Shown here: positions 1 through 8,832 of the stretch, piece by piece
Layout of the letters: every line of letters starts with the position of its first letter
How positions within the stretch are numbered: the first letter of the stretch is position 1
Assembly: GCA_029983685.1 (NCBI GenBank)
Contig: JASBZA010000001.1
Coordinates: 1 to 64,000 of the forward strand
Direction: 5' to 3'
Length of the DNA: 64,000 nt
DNA from: Oscillospiraceae bacterium
Lineage (GTDB): Bacteria; Bacillota; Clostridia; Saccharofermentanales; Fastidiosipilaceae
Program-made: the position numbers and the translations under genes
The notes under the pieces: model-generated
Told to the model about the DNA's origin: nothing
Databases searched by the model: none
What the model saw: the letters and a program-made list of their open reading frames with translations, nothing else

Positions 1-69
1 TAGCTCAGTTGGTAGAGCAGCTGATTTGTAATCAGCAGGTCGGGGGTTCAAGTCCGTCTGCAAGCTCCA
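1..69 (+). tRNA. tRNA-Thr (TGT), 5' end cut by window edge
   Basis: D-arm (GCTCAGTTGGTAGAGC), anticodon stem GCTGA/TCAGC with loop TTTGTAA giving anticodon TGT, and T-loop TTCAAGT are visible. The 3' acceptor strand TGCAAGC, discriminator T and encoded CCA end at 69. The 5' acceptor strand of seven bases (expected GCTTGCA) lies before the window. A terminator follows directly, so this is the last gene of its transcript. Confidence 0.93.
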
Positions 70-75
70 TAGGAG

Positions 76-109
76 GACGATCGGGTACTTAGGCTCGGTC
101 GTCTTTTTT
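76..109 (+). terminator. Rho-independent terminator after tRNA-Thr
   Basis: A 10-bp stem (GACGATCGGG with CTCGGTCGTC, two G-U wobbles) with an 8-base loop is followed by TTTTTT at 104–109. It sits 7 bases after the tRNA CCA end. Confidence 0.9.
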
Positions 110-139
110 ATAGCCTCTAAATAAACAGAAGGACAAGAC

Positions 140-367
140 TTAAGACCAGCGTAAAAAAGGTCATACTGTAAAGTAAAATTCGCAAGAACGTTGGAGGCGG
201 AACGTAGCGGATTACAAAGGATTCTTTGGATTTCTTAGGGTTGTAGTAGACGTCTACCTGGGTCCCTATCGGAAATAGTTCCATCAACGGGGAGTTGTAA
301 ACCCTAGCGAAGCTGTTCGTTCGGGAATGGATTTCCAGATGTTCCGGAAGATTATCAGCGGGTGTCA
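140..367 (-). pseudogene. Remnant of a small membrane protein, possibly DUF3592-like (C-terminal part)
   Basis: On the minus strand an open frame without its own start runs to a TAA at 140–142. The readable peptide includes SFARVYN, ELFPIGTQVDVYYNP and ESFVIRYVPPP, and ends in a hydrophobic segment (RILLYSMTFL). The VDVYYNP pattern resembles the 'GxxVxVyYdP' region of DUF3592 proteins, a tentative match. It lies directly downstream of, and in a different frame from, the truncated binding-protein remnant, so it appears to be the tail of a second gene joined by a deletion around 365–385. Confidence 0.4.
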
Positions 368-613
368 GATTGCTTTTAAGGGAATGCGAATGGTGTCATT
401 ATCGGCGTTATATTTAACCAGTGTGCTCTGAACGATAGGAGAGTTTCCGTGTCCCCAACCTTGGGTCGGGTCCAGGGTTTCAGGTTCCGATCCGATGGAG
501 ATGACGACACTGTCTTTTTTTATGTCGGTTTTAGGATTTTCTTTCTGACAAGCCGTTATACCGAAGAGTAAGGATATGGTCAAAAGCCAAGCGACGATTT
601 TCTTGTAGGACAT
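365..613 (-). pseudogene. Truncated peptide/nickel-type solute-binding lipoprotein (N-terminal fragment)
   Basis: The 82-residue product has a lipoprotein signal peptide (lipobox FGITAC, cysteine near residue 22) and then ISIGSEPETLDPTQGWGHGNSPIVQ, typical of the mature start of family 5 binding proteins of the NikA/DppA type, which are normally about 500 residues. Translation stops after LKAI, so over 80% of the protein is missing. A good RBS (AAGGAG, upstream of the start at 613) remains. It diverges from the intact peptide-uptake operon that starts at 871 and is not a recent copy of the intact binding protein at 7205, whose corresponding sequence differs. Confidence 0.75.
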
Positions 614-799
614 GGAGTAGGCTCCTTTTTAAGCGTTTCGCACAAATTACATATGCGTGTAATTTTATCACATTGGTTTTCTATTCACGATTTTTGTTTT
701 AGTCAAATTTATTAGTAATTCACTGAATTGGAATTTTTACTGAATATTCATGAAGAGCGAATATTTGAAAAATAATATCCGTTTTTTGTCATACAAAAG

Positions 800-828
800 T
801 TGACAGCTTTCTTAAATTCAAGTATTTT
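800..828 (+). promoter_or_regulatory. Sigma-A-type promoter of the peptide-uptake operon
   Basis: TTGACA at 800–805 is separated by exactly 17 bases from TATTTT at 823–828. It lies about 43 bases before the first possible start of the regulator gene. The rest of the AT-rich gap 614–799 shows no gene or RNA that I recognise. Confidence 0.65.
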
Positions 829-870
829 TGAACAAATGATAAATAAAATTCATCAAAAGAATAAATTATC

Positions 871-1644
871 ATGATTCAATTTACAGAAAAGCTGGTGAAT
901 ATGATGAGTCAAGTTCGGTCAGATCAAACAACGGATGCTCAAATGGATATTAAGATGCACCCTGCTGTAAGAAGCTACCTCCCCTTGGTTAAATATATTG
1001 CCGGCATCTGCGGAGAAAACTGTGAAGTCGTTTTACATGATTTGACAGATATGGAACACTCGGTCGTAGCCGGTGAAAACCTTCATATTACAGGTAGAAA
1101 AATTGGTGATAGTATGACCAATTTTGCCTTGAAGGTTGTTTTTAACAAAGCCTATACCAAAGAATCTTTTATTGTGAATTATAAGGCGACAAATTCAGAT
1201 GGTAGTCGAGTTTTTAAATCATCCACTTTTTACATAAGAGATGAGAATCATAATATCGTGGGTTTATTATGCACAAACTATGATGTAACCCTAGAACTTG
1301 AAATGCAAAAACATTTAGAACAGCTTACTCGTTTTACAGATCTCACAAACAATGCCAGAGAAAATAAAGAGTCAACGCTTGCTCCGGATTTGACCGGCGA
1401 TATAGGGGTTGAAAAATTCCTGAGTTCAAAAGAAGAAACCTTAAACGATATTATTGAAACGACTTTAAGTGAGTATGCCATTCCTGTTAGTCGGATGAAA
1501 GTTGAAGAAAAAAAAGATGTGGTCAGAGACTTGAGAGATAAAGGAACTTTTAATCTTAAGTCGGCTGTAAGTTTTGTAGCGGACAAACTGGAAGTATCCG
1601 AACCCACTATCTATCGCTATTTAAAAGAAATCAATAACCATTGA
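871..1644 (+). CDS. YheO/DauR-type transcriptional regulator
   Basis: DNA-binding regulator with an N-terminal YheO-type PAS domain (about residues 28–150; motifs HPAVRSYLPLVKYIAGICG, EVVLHDLTD and GRKIGDSMTNFAL) and a C-terminal helix-turn-helix (about residues 200–257, ending EPTIYRYLKEI). Family members such as DauR control D-amino-acid catabolism. Here it is first in an operon with RidA, an aminotransferase and a peptide transporter, so it probably senses an amino-acid-derived signal and controls those genes. The start is uncertain: ATG 871 has only a weak RBS, and later in-frame ATGs at 901 and 904 would still retain both domains. Confidence 0.8.
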   Translation: MIQFTEKLVNMMSQVRSDQTTDAQMDIKMHPAVRSYLPLVKYIAGICGENCEVVLHDLTDMEHSVVAGENLHITGRKIGDSMTNFALKVVFNKAYTKESFIVNYKATNSDGSRVFKSSTFYIRDENHNIVGLLCTNYDVTLELEMQKHLEQLTRFTDLTNNARENKESTLAPDLTGDIGVEKFLSSKEETLNDIIETTLSEYAIPVSRMKVEEKKDVVRDLRDKGTFNLKSAVSFVADKLEVSEPTIYRYLKEINNH

Positions 1645-1658
1645 ATGGAGGATAAAAA

Positions 1659-2039
1659 ATGAATAAGAAAGAAGTTATTGCAACACAATCGGCTCCCGCA
1701 GCCATAGGACCTTATTCACAAGGCATTGCCTTTGATGATTTAGTTTTTGTATCCGGTCAATTACCTATTGACGTCAAGACAGGTACCATGCCCGAGAGCT
1801 ATGCTGCACAGACTGAACAGTCTTTGAAGAATGTTCAAGCTATTTTGGAAGAAGCCGGAAGTTCTTTGGACAAGGCACTTAAAGTAACAGTCTTTTTAAA
1901 AGATATGTCGAAGTTTTCAGAAATTAATGAGGTATACGCAAAATTTTTCAATGAAAATCCGCCGGCCCGTTGTGCTGTAGAAGTATCTGAGTTACCTAAA
2001 GGCGCATCGGTGGAAATTGAAGCTATCGCCCACAAATAA
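1659..2039 (+). CDS. ridA: RidA family enamine/imine deaminase
   Basis: 126 residues, the full length of the family. Signature features are IGPYSQG near residue 17, VSGQLPID near residue 31, and the C-terminal PPARCAVEVSELPKGASVEIEAIA, which contains the conserved arginine that binds the substrate carboxylate. RidA proteins hydrolyse reactive enamines and imines released by PLP enzymes such as threonine dehydratase. A strong RBS (GGAGGA) lies 15 bases after the regulator stop. The neighbouring PLP aminotransferase suggests it detoxifies intermediates of the same amino-acid pathway. Confidence 0.93.
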   Translation: MNKKEVIATQSAPAAIGPYSQGIAFDDLVFVSGQLPIDVKTGTMPESYAAQTEQSLKNVQAILEEAGSSLDKALKVTVFLKDMSKFSEINEVYAKFFNENPPARCAVEVSELPKGASVEIEAIAHK

Positions 2040-2060
2040 AGAATTTAAAGGATGCCTTAC

Positions 2061-3275
2061 ATGAATGACATAACGAATAAAATGAGAAATGCTTTTCAAA
2101 ACGCCCAAGGCGGCTTGTTCGCAGCTGTCCAAAAAGCGGATGTAGGCGATCAAGTTGTTCAGTTGATGGCACAAGGCTATACCTTAATGAGTTGGGCTGA
2201 TCCCTTTTTCCCAGATCCTTCGACACCTTATCATGTGGCCAAAGCCACGGCCGATGCGATTATGGACGGCAAAAGTGCCCACTACACTGCGCCTATCGGG
2301 AACGGTCAGTTAAAAGAAAAAATCGCAGAAAAACTAAAAGCACATAATCATTTGGAGGTCATACCTGAACGTAATATCTTGATTACACCTGGATCTGACT
2401 CAGGACTCTTTTTTGCCATGCTGCCTTTCATTGAGGCAGGTGATGAGGTCTTAATTCCTGATCCCAGTTATCCTAACAATAAGCAAAACGTGGATATATT
2501 GAATGGTAAAGCAATAGCTGTTCCTCTAAGTGCGACTAATAATTGGCAATTTGATTTTGATGTTTTAGAAGGCTATGTCACAGACAAGACTAAAATGCTG
2601 GTTTTGACGAACCCCAATAATCCTACTACAACAGTTTTCCGACGCGAAAATTTGGAAGAGTTGGCTTCTTTTGTCGAAAAGCATGATTTGATAGTGGTTG
2701 TGGATCAAGCTTTTGAAGACCTGGTTTATGACAACATTGAAATGGTCACTTTTGCTGCTTTGCCGGGTATGTGGGAACGGACTGTCAGTGTTTTCTCATT
2801 TTCTAAAGGCATGGGTTTATCCGGCTATCGCGTGGGTTATTTAGTAACGAACGATAAGATTATGGATAAGTTTTTTGCGACAGCGGTGTCGGTTATAGGT
2901 GCAACTAATACGGCGGCACAAATAGGTGCGATTGCGGCATTAGAAAACCCCTCATTTGTAGAAGAATATAAGACTGTTCAAAACAAGAGGCGAACATACT
3001 GCTATGAACAACTACAAGATATACCGGGTATAAAGATGTTAAAAAGTGAGTCCGGCATCTTATCGTGGATAGATGTCTCAGAACTTTCTGATGACGCAAC
3101 CATGGTCGATTATCTGCGAGATGAAGCCAAAGTACTGGTGAATGCAGGGTCAACTTACGGACTGTCGGGTCAAGGTTATATAAGGTTGGTTCACGGTGTT
3201 TTGCATTCGGATGAAGAATTTGAGGATGCTATCCAAAGAATTCGACGTGCTTTGTTGAATTATAAACAAGGTTAG
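2061..3275 (+). CDS. PLP-dependent class I/II aminotransferase
   Basis: Fold-type I aminotransferase of about 404 residues. Visible motifs are TPGSDSGLF (cofactor phosphate region), NPNNPTTTV (substrate and PLP contacts), VVVDQAFEDLVYD (aspartate contacting the pyridine nitrogen) and SFSKGMGLSGYRVG containing the Schiff-base lysine. I prefer ATG 2061 because AAAGGA at 2047–2052 is then 8 bases away; ATG 2052 overlaps that RBS. Substrate unknown. Its place between RidA and a dipeptide importer suggests transamination of an amino acid released from imported peptides. Confidence 0.88.
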   Translation: MNDITNKMRNAFQNAQGGLFAAVQKADVGDQVVQLMAQGYTLMSWADPFFPDPSTPYHVAKATADAIMDGKSAHYTAPIGNGQLKEKIAEKLKAHNHLEVIPERNILITPGSDSGLFFAMLPFIEAGDEVLIPDPSYPNNKQNVDILNGKAIAVPLSATNNWQFDFDVLEGYVTDKTKMLVLTNPNNPTTTVFRRENLEELASFVEKHDLIVVVDQAFEDLVYDNIEMVTFAALPGMWERTVSVFSFSKGMGLSGYRVGYLVTNDKIMDKFFATAVSVIGATNTAAQIGAIAALENPSFVEEYKTVQNKRRTYCYEQLQDIPGIKMLKSESGILSWIDVSELSDDATMVDYLRDEAKVLVNAGSTYGLSGQGYIRLVHGVLHSDEEFEDAIQRIRRALLNYKQG

Positions 3276-3291
3276 AAAAGGGGAATAGCTT

Positions 3292-4260
3292 ATGTTGAAA
3301 TTTATCGGCAAAAGACTACTGATGATGATCCCTGTTCTTTTAGGTGTCATTATCCTGGTTTTTACCATCATGTTCTATACACCCGGTGATCCGGCAAGAA
3401 TTATGCTGGGGGCCGGAGCTTCGGAAGAGGCTGTTCAACAGCTAAGAGAGGAGAAGGGTCTGAACAGACCTTACTTTGTCCAACTTGGTGACTATATTAA
3501 AAATATTGTCTTACACGGGGATTTCGGGGAGAGCTTTCAAACCGGAGAGCCGGTTCTAAATGAAATTTTGGAGCGTTTTCCAACAACCTTGAAACTGGCT
3601 TCACTAAGTGTTTTGGTATCGCTTATTGTTGGGCTAAGTATGGGGATTCTATCGGCCACACACCAGTATTCTTGGATAGATAAATTTGCGACAGCTTTTG
3701 CCCTATTAGGTGTTTCTATGCCGAGTTTTTGGGCGGGCCTTATGGCAACCATCTTGTTTTCTTCTATATTGGGCTGGCTTCCGGCATCAGGTTCTTACGG
3801 TTGGAAATATTGGATTCTTCCTCCTTTGGTCCTGGGTTTGCATTCTGCTGCGTCTATTATGCGTATGACTCGTTCTTCTTTGTTGGAAGTCATTCGTCAG
3901 GACTATATTCGTACAGCCCGAGCTAAGGGCCAAAGTGAAAGAAAAGTAATTGTTGTTCATGCCCTAAGGAATGCTCTTATTCCGGTTGTCACTGTTGTCG
4001 GTATGCAGTTCGGAGTTCTCTTAGGAGGGTCAATCTTAATTGAGTCTGTCTTTGCCTTACCCGGTTTAGGACGTCTAATCATCGGTGCCATAGGTAAAAG
4101 AGATCGTATGGTAGTCCAAGGCGGCGTCTTGTTTTTGGCCTTGTCTTTTAGCTTTGTAAACCTACTGGTGGATATTCTCTATGCTTATATTGATCCCAGA
4201 ATAATGTCACAATACAAGGCTTTGAATAAAAAGAAAAAGAAGGTGAGCAAAAATGTCTAG
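3292..4260 (+). CDS. dppB: Dipeptide/oligopeptide ABC transporter permease (DppB/OppB type)
   Basis: 322-residue inner-membrane permease. One N-terminal membrane helix (residues 2–30) is followed by the family's FYTPGDPAR segment, an outer loop, and a BPD_transp_1 core with five further helices. The coupling-helix (EAA) region is readable as RTARAKGQSERKVIVVHALRNALIPV. It forms a heterodimer with the product of the next gene, whose start overlaps this stop by 8 bases, implying translational coupling. GGGGAA precedes the start. Confidence 0.93.
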   Translation: MLKFIGKRLLMMIPVLLGVIILVFTIMFYTPGDPARIMLGAGASEEAVQQLREEKGLNRPYFVQLGDYIKNIVLHGDFGESFQTGEPVLNEILERFPTTLKLASLSVLVSLIVGLSMGILSATHQYSWIDKFATAFALLGVSMPSFWAGLMATILFSSILGWLPASGSYGWKYWILPPLVLGLHSAASIMRMTRSSLLEVIRQDYIRTARAKGQSERKVIVVHALRNALIPVVTVVGMQFGVLLGGSILIESVFALPGLGRLIIGAIGKRDRMVVQGGVLFLALSFSFVNLLVDILYAYIDPRIMSQYKALNKKKKKVSKNV

Positions 4261-5137
4261 ACGTAAACGCGCATCAATTGGGACAAGCTCATCGCATAGT
4301 GGCTATTGGGCTAATGCTTGGGGTAGGCTGAAGAAAAATAAGAGTGCTATCGTAAGCTTAATCCTCCTTATTCTTATGATTTTAGTCGCTATTTTTGCTA
4401 AATATGTGTCGCCCTATCCTTATGATTTACAGAATCCGGCAGAGGCTTATCAAAGTCCTTCCGCACAGCATTGGTTGGGAACGGATAACTTCGGACGAGA
4501 TATTTTATCCCGAATTATTTATGGTGGCAGGATTTCTTTGTTTGTAGGTTTCTTCTCTATCTTTTTTGCCATTATTGTAGGCGGGATCTTAGGGGCAGTG
4601 GCAGGCTATTATGCCGGAAAAATTGATAATATCTTAATGCGAACCATGGATATTCTTATGGCCATCCCCGGCTTGCTGTTGGCTATTACTCTGGCGGCTG
4701 CCTTTGAGCCGGGCCTTAGAAACGTCATTATTGCTATCGGTGTAGCAGAAGTTCCTTTTTATGCACGAATATTACGGTCATCGGTCTTGTCACTTAAAGA
4801 ACAGGAGTTTATTGAAGCTGCTAGATGTATTGGCGCTTCTGATAAACGCATTATCCTAAAGCACATTATTCCTAACTGCCTGGCTCCTATTATTGTCCAG
4901 TCTACATTAGGCATGGCAGGGGCGATATTGTCCGTAGCATCATTAAGTTTCTTAGGCTTAGGTATTCAGCCTCCGACACCCGAGTGGGGTTCTATGTTGT
5001 CAAATGCGCGCCAGCATATTCTTAATTATCCTCATATGGTTGTCTTCCCGGGATTAGCAATCATGCTGACCATATTTGTCTTAAATATATTAGGTGACGG
5101 ATTAAGAGATGCATTAGACCCCAGACTTAAAGATTGA
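4253..5137 (+). CDS. dppC: Dipeptide/oligopeptide ABC transporter permease (DppC/OppC type)
   Basis: 294 residues. The N-terminal OppC_N region carries one membrane helix (about residues 32–52); the Dpp-type signature HWLGTDNFGRDILSRIIYGGR follows, then the permease core with the coupling motif EAARCIGASDKRIILKHIIPN. It pairs with the upstream DppB-type subunit. The RBS AAGGTGAG lies inside the end of dppB. Confidence 0.94.
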   Translation: MSRRKRASIGTSSSHSGYWANAWGRLKKNKSAIVSLILLILMILVAIFAKYVSPYPYDLQNPAEAYQSPSAQHWLGTDNFGRDILSRIIYGGRISLFVGFFSIFFAIIVGGILGAVAGYYAGKIDNILMRTMDILMAIPGLLLAITLAAAFEPGLRNVIIAIGVAEVPFYARILRSSVLSLKEQEFIEAARCIGASDKRIILKHIIPNCLAPIIVQSTLGMAGAILSVASLSFLGLGIQPPTPEWGSMLSNARQHILNYPHMVVFPGLAIMLTIFVLNILGDGLRDALDPRLKD

Positions 5138-5147
5138 GAGAATTTTT

Positions 5148-6128
5148 ATGGCCAATAAACATTTTTTAGAAATTAAAGATTTATCCATCCACTATAAGAC
5201 GGACAGTGGTCTGGTCAAAGCGGTGAACAATCTATCTCTAAACCTTGATAAAGGTGAAAGTCTGGGTTTAGTAGGTGAAACCGGCGCAGGGAAGACTACT
5301 ACAGCTTTGGGAATTATGAACCTCATTCCGGATCCTCCCGGTATTATTGCATCCGGTGAAATATTCCTGGAAGGCGAGAATATATTAATGCTGAATAGGC
5401 AAGAGATGCGAAAACTACGTGGTAATAAAATTTCTATGGTTTTCCAAGATCCTATGACCAGTTTAAATCCGGTTATGAGTGTCGGTAAGCAGATTGCGGA
5501 AAGTATACAGATTCATGAGAAGCTTTCCAAAGTTGAGGCCGAAAAGCGAGCCGTAGACGTTCTTGAGATGGTTGGTATACCCGGTGAGAGATTTAACGAA
5601 TATCCGCATCAGTTCTCCGGAGGCATGCGCCAACGTGTGGTTATAGCCATTGCCTTGGCCTGTAAACCGGACTTGCTTATAGCCGATGAGCCAACGACCG
5701 CCCTGGATGTGACCATTCAAGCCCAGGTGCTGGATTTAATTTCTAATTTGAAGCGCGAACAAAATACGTCCATGATTCTAATTACGCATGACTTAGGTGT
5801 TGTAGCGGAGGTCTGCGAAAAAGTTGCCATTATGTATGCCGGAGAATTAGTAGAATATGGTACCTTGGATGATATTTATAACCATACAAAACATCCTTAT
5901 TCTATAGGTTTATTTGCCTCTATTCCTAATATTTATAGTGAGGAAAAACGGTTGACGCTCATTCCCGGTTTGATGCCTGACCCAACAGACTTACCTGAAG
6001 GATGTAGTTTCTGTAGTAGATGTAACCGGGCTGTGGAGCAATGCAAGGTTCATAATCCGGCCTTGGTAGAGACCGATCCCGGACATTTTGTTCGTTGTAT
6101 TCACTATGAAGAGGGAGGTGCCTTGTAA
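5148..6128 (+). CDS. dppD: Dipeptide/oligopeptide ABC transporter ATPase (DppD type)
   Basis: 326 residues. Walker A is GETGAGKTT (residue 45 region), Q-loop [11 protein letters not shown], signature FSGGMRQRV, Walker [13 protein letters not shown] and the switch histidine ITHDLG. The C-terminal oligo_HPY region carries a cysteine cluster (CSFCSRCNR then C near VEQC and VRC), which in Dpp/Opp ATPases can bind an iron–sulfur cluster. It energises the DppBC channel together with the next gene, whose ATG overlaps its stop by one base. Confidence 0.95.
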   Translation: MANKHFLEIKDLSIHYKTDSGLVKAVNNLSLNLDKGESLGLVGETGAGKTTTALGIMNLIPDPPGIIASGEIFLEGENILMLNRQEMRKLRGNKISMVFQDPMTSLNPVMSVGKQIAESIQIHEKLSKVEAEKRAVDVLEMVGIPGERFNEYPHQFSGGMRQRVVIAIALACKPDLLIADEPTTALDVTIQAQVLDLISNLKREQNTSMILITHDLGVVAEVCEKVAIMYAGELVEYGTLDDIYNHTKHPYSIGLFASIPNIYSEEKRLTLIPGLMPDPTDLPEGCSFCSRCNRAVEQCKVHNPALVETDPGHFVRCIHYEEGGAL

Positions 6129-7135
6129 TGGCAAGTTTGCTGGAAGTTCGTCATTTGAAAAAATACTTTCAAACCCCTTCGGGAACCCTGCATGCCGTTG
6201 ATGATGTTAACTTCGCCATAGAAAGCGGTGAGACGCTGGGAGTTGTAGGGGAGAGTGGTTGCGGCAAAAGTACATTGGGCAGAACCATTGTTCATTTGTT
6301 GGCACCCACTTCCGGTCAAATCATTTTTGATGGAAAGGATATTTCCTCTCCGTCCAAAAAAGAACTCAAGCAACTGCGTAAAGAAATGCAGATGGTTTTT
6401 CAAGATCCATTTTCTTCGTTGAATCCCCGAATGACCGTCAAAAGCATCATTCAGGAAGCAATGGAAATACATAAGTTATATGGTGGAGACCGACGTAGAC
6501 AGGAACAAGAAGTCTTTAAACTGATGGATACGGTGGGTTTGGCTAAACGTTTAGCTGACTCTTACCCTCATGAGTTAGACGGAGGACGCAGACAGCGTAT
6601 CGGTATAGCCAGAGCTTTGGCCTTGGAGCCTCGTTTTATTGTCTGCGATGAACCGGTCTCGGCTTTGGATGTGTCTGTACAGGCACAGATTTTAAACCTT
6701 ATGCAGGATCTTCAGGAAGAAAAAGACCTAACTTATATTTTTATTACCCATGACTTATCGGTTGTAAAACATATCTCAGATAATATTTGCGTCATGTACC
6801 TAGGGAAAATAGTTGAACAATGCTCAACCGATAAACTATTTGAGAAACAATACCATCCCTATGCACAAGCATTACTGTCTGCCATACCTATTCCTAAGGT
6901 AGGCATCCAGAGAAAGCGTATTCTTCTTAAAGGTGAAATCACATCACCCATAGATCCTAAGCCTTGTTGTAGGTTTGTGGCGCGTTGCCCTCATGCTATT
7001 TCGCTTTGTTCCGAAGAAGAGCCTAAACTTTTAGAAGTAGAGGAGGGACGTTTTGTAGCCTGCCATTTGCAAAAAATAGGCCGAGCTGTGGAGTTGACGG
7101 TTCCGGATGCTGATGTAGTTATTATCAACCAATAA
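6128..7135 (+). CDS. dppF: Dipeptide/oligopeptide ABC transporter ATPase (DppF type)
   Basis: 335 residues. Walker A GESGCGKST, Q-loop VFQDPFSSLNP, Walker B FIVCDEPVSALD and switch ITHDLS are present. The ABC signature reads LDGGRRQR instead of LSGGxxQR; this Ser-to-Asp change is shared by a recognisable subgroup of clostridial DppF proteins, so it is probably not a defect. A C-terminal cysteine cluster (CCRFVARCPH) matches the oligo_HPY region. It forms the ATPase heterodimer with DppD. Confidence 0.94.
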   Translation: MASLLEVRHLKKYFQTPSGTLHAVDDVNFAIESGETLGVVGESGCGKSTLGRTIVHLLAPTSGQIIFDGKDISSPSKKELKQLRKEMQMVFQDPFSSLNPRMTVKSIIQEAMEIHKLYGGDRRRQEQEVFKLMDTVGLAKRLADSYPHELDGGRRQRIGIARALALEPRFIVCDEPVSALDVSVQAQILNLMQDLQEEKDLTYIFITHDLSVVKHISDNICVMYLGKIVEQCSTDKLFEKQYHPYAQALLSAIPIPKVGIQRKRILLKGEITSPIDPKPCCRFVARCPHAISLCSEEEPKLLEVEEGRFVACHLQKIGRAVELTVPDADVVIINQ

Positions 7136-7204
7136 AGGCAGATTTTATCTTCCTAAGAGGATAGATAATTTCTATAGAAGACAAATGATGAGAGGAGAAA
7201 AAAT

Positions 7205-8740
7205 ATGAAAAAGAAAAAGATGACAGTGTTCATGGCAGTGCTATCGGCTGCTGCCATCATGCTTACTGCTTGCGGTGGCGGAGGCAAAGGCGGCAATGGT
7301 ACGAAAGGCGCAAAGGATACGCTGACGGTGGGTCTTACCGCAAATCCAATCACGTTGGATCCTTACAATACGACCGACTCACCGGCATCTAAGGTCAATA
7401 AGAATATTCATGAGACCTTGGTTAAATATGACGATGAGATGAATATTGTGCCTTGCTTAGCTGAGAGCTGGGAAATTACAGACGATACCACTTATATTTT
7501 TAAGATTCGTCAGGGCGTTAAATTTCACAATAGTGAAGAGCTGACTGCTAAGGATGTTAAGTTTTCTTTTGATATGCAAAAAGATAATCCCCATGCGGAG
7601 TCTGTAACCGGAATGGTCGACTTTGACAATTGCAAAGCCGTAGACGATTACACTTTTGAGCTTAAACTTAAAAAACCTTTCGGTTCAATCTTACAGCACT
7701 TAACGCAGGCGGTAACATCTATTGTCAATGAGAAAACTTATACAGAAAATAAAGAAAACTACGGATCCAACCCTGTCGGAACCGGCCCATTTAAGTTTGA
7801 AGAATGGAAGAAAGATGACTTTATCAATCTGGCAAGAAATGATGAGTACTGGGGTGACAAGGCTAAAGTTAAGCAGCTGGTTTTCCGTATTATCCCGGAA
7901 AGCTCAACCCGTGCAATTGAAGTTGAAAGTGGCGGTGTTGATATTGCAACCAAGATTGCTCCTACGGAAGTGAAACGTTTGGAGAAAAACAACAAGGTCG
8001 TTGTTGATTTAACACCTTCTTTCTCTACCCAATTTGTTGGATTCTGTCTCAAAAACGATAAACTTCAAAATGTTAAATTACGCCAAGCTATCAACTATGC
8101 TATTGATAAAGAAGCCATTCTGAACGTGGCCTATCAAGGTATTGGTTTAGTAGCTAGCGCTCCTATGAGTCCTGGCCACTGGGGCTATGACGATAGCTTA
8201 CCTCCTTTCACCAGAGATTTGGAAAAATCTAAGAAGCTCTTGGAAGAAGCAGGTTTTAAAGACGGACTGTCATTAACCTTAACTACGGATGAAGATCAAG
8301 TTCGCAGAGATGTAGCAGAAATGGTCCAAGCCCAATTAGGCGAGGCCGGCATTGAAGTTAAAATGCAGACGTTGGAAAGAGGCGCTTTCATTGATGCTGT
8401 TATCCAGGGTAATTTGGAACTCTTTATCTTAGGATGGAGTGACTTCGGAACGCCTGATTACGGTCTGGCCTTGGTAAATCCTGCGCTCAAGGGAGCCGGT
8501 GGTAATATGGCTTTCTATGATAACCCCGAAGTAGAAGAGCTTTTGACCAAAGCACAAGCTTCCACGGATGATAACGAACGTATGGAGCTTTATAAAAAGG
8601 TTCAAGAAATCAGCTGGGAAGAATCCCCCTATGTTTTCTTGCAGCATGATACAGAAGTAACGGTATATAGTAGTCAGCTCAAAGGCTTTAATATTAAAGC
8701 AGACGGCGATTCCGACTACACTAAAATGTATTTTGAATAA
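7205..8740 (+). CDS. Peptide-binding lipoprotein (SBP family 5, DppA/OppA type)
   Basis: 511 residues with a lipoprotein signal peptide (KKKKMTVF, hydrophobic core, lipobox LTAC with Cys near residue 23) and a low-complexity glycine linker. The mature part starts LTVGLTANPITLDPYNTTDSP and contains the family motifs GVKFHNSEELTAKDVKFSF, NPVGTGPFKFEEW and LRQAINYAIDKEAI. It captures peptides outside the cell for the DppBCDF transporter upstream. The RBS is GAGAGGAG. The 69-base gap after dppF holds a weak hairpin, consistent with separate tuning of the abundant binding protein. Confidence 0.95.
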   Translation: MKKKKMTVFMAVLSAAAIMLTACGGGGKGGNGTKGAKDTLTVGLTANPITLDPYNTTDSPASKVNKNIHETLVKYDDEMNIVPCLAESWEITDDTTYIFKIRQGVKFHNSEELTAKDVKFSFDMQKDNPHAESVTGMVDFDNCKAVDDYTFELKLKKPFGSILQHLTQAVTSIVNEKTYTENKENYGSNPVGTGPFKFEEWKKDDFINLARNDEYWGDKAKVKQLVFRIIPESSTRAIEVESGGVDIATKIAPTEVKRLEKNNKVVVDLTPSFSTQFVGFCLKNDKLQNVKLRQAINYAIDKEAILNVAYQGIGLVASAPMSPGHWGYDDSLPPFTRDLEKSKKLLEEAGFKDGLSLTLTTDEDQVRRDVAEMVQAQLGEAGIEVKMQTLERGAFIDAVIQGNLELFILGWSDFGTPDYGLALVNPALKGAGGNMAFYDNPEVEELLTKAQASTDDNERMELYKKVQEISWEESPYVFLQHDTEVTVYSSQLKGFNIKADGDSDYTKMYFE

Positions 8741-8770
8741 GTATAGACTTATGATTTTTAACTTCTTAAT

Positions 8771-8808
8771 AAAGCCCTGTATCTTAAGCCTGAGGTACAG
8801 GGCGCTTT
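8771..8808 (+). terminator. Intercistronic hairpin after the peptide-binding protein gene
   Basis: GCCCTGTA at 8774–8781 pairs with TACAGGGC at 8796–8803, extended by flanking AAAGC/GCTTT with a 2-base bulge. Only a short T run follows, so it may be a weak terminator or an mRNA stabiliser rather than a full stop; the downstream peptidase gene has its own strong RBS. Confidence 0.5.
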
Positions 8809-8832
8809 AACCTAAAAGAGGGAAGGAGACAT

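Noticed and set aside
6571..6600. Defective ABC signature (LDGG) in the DppF-type ATPase
   Set aside because: The same variant is shared by a clostridial DppF subgroup and every other ATPase motif is intact.
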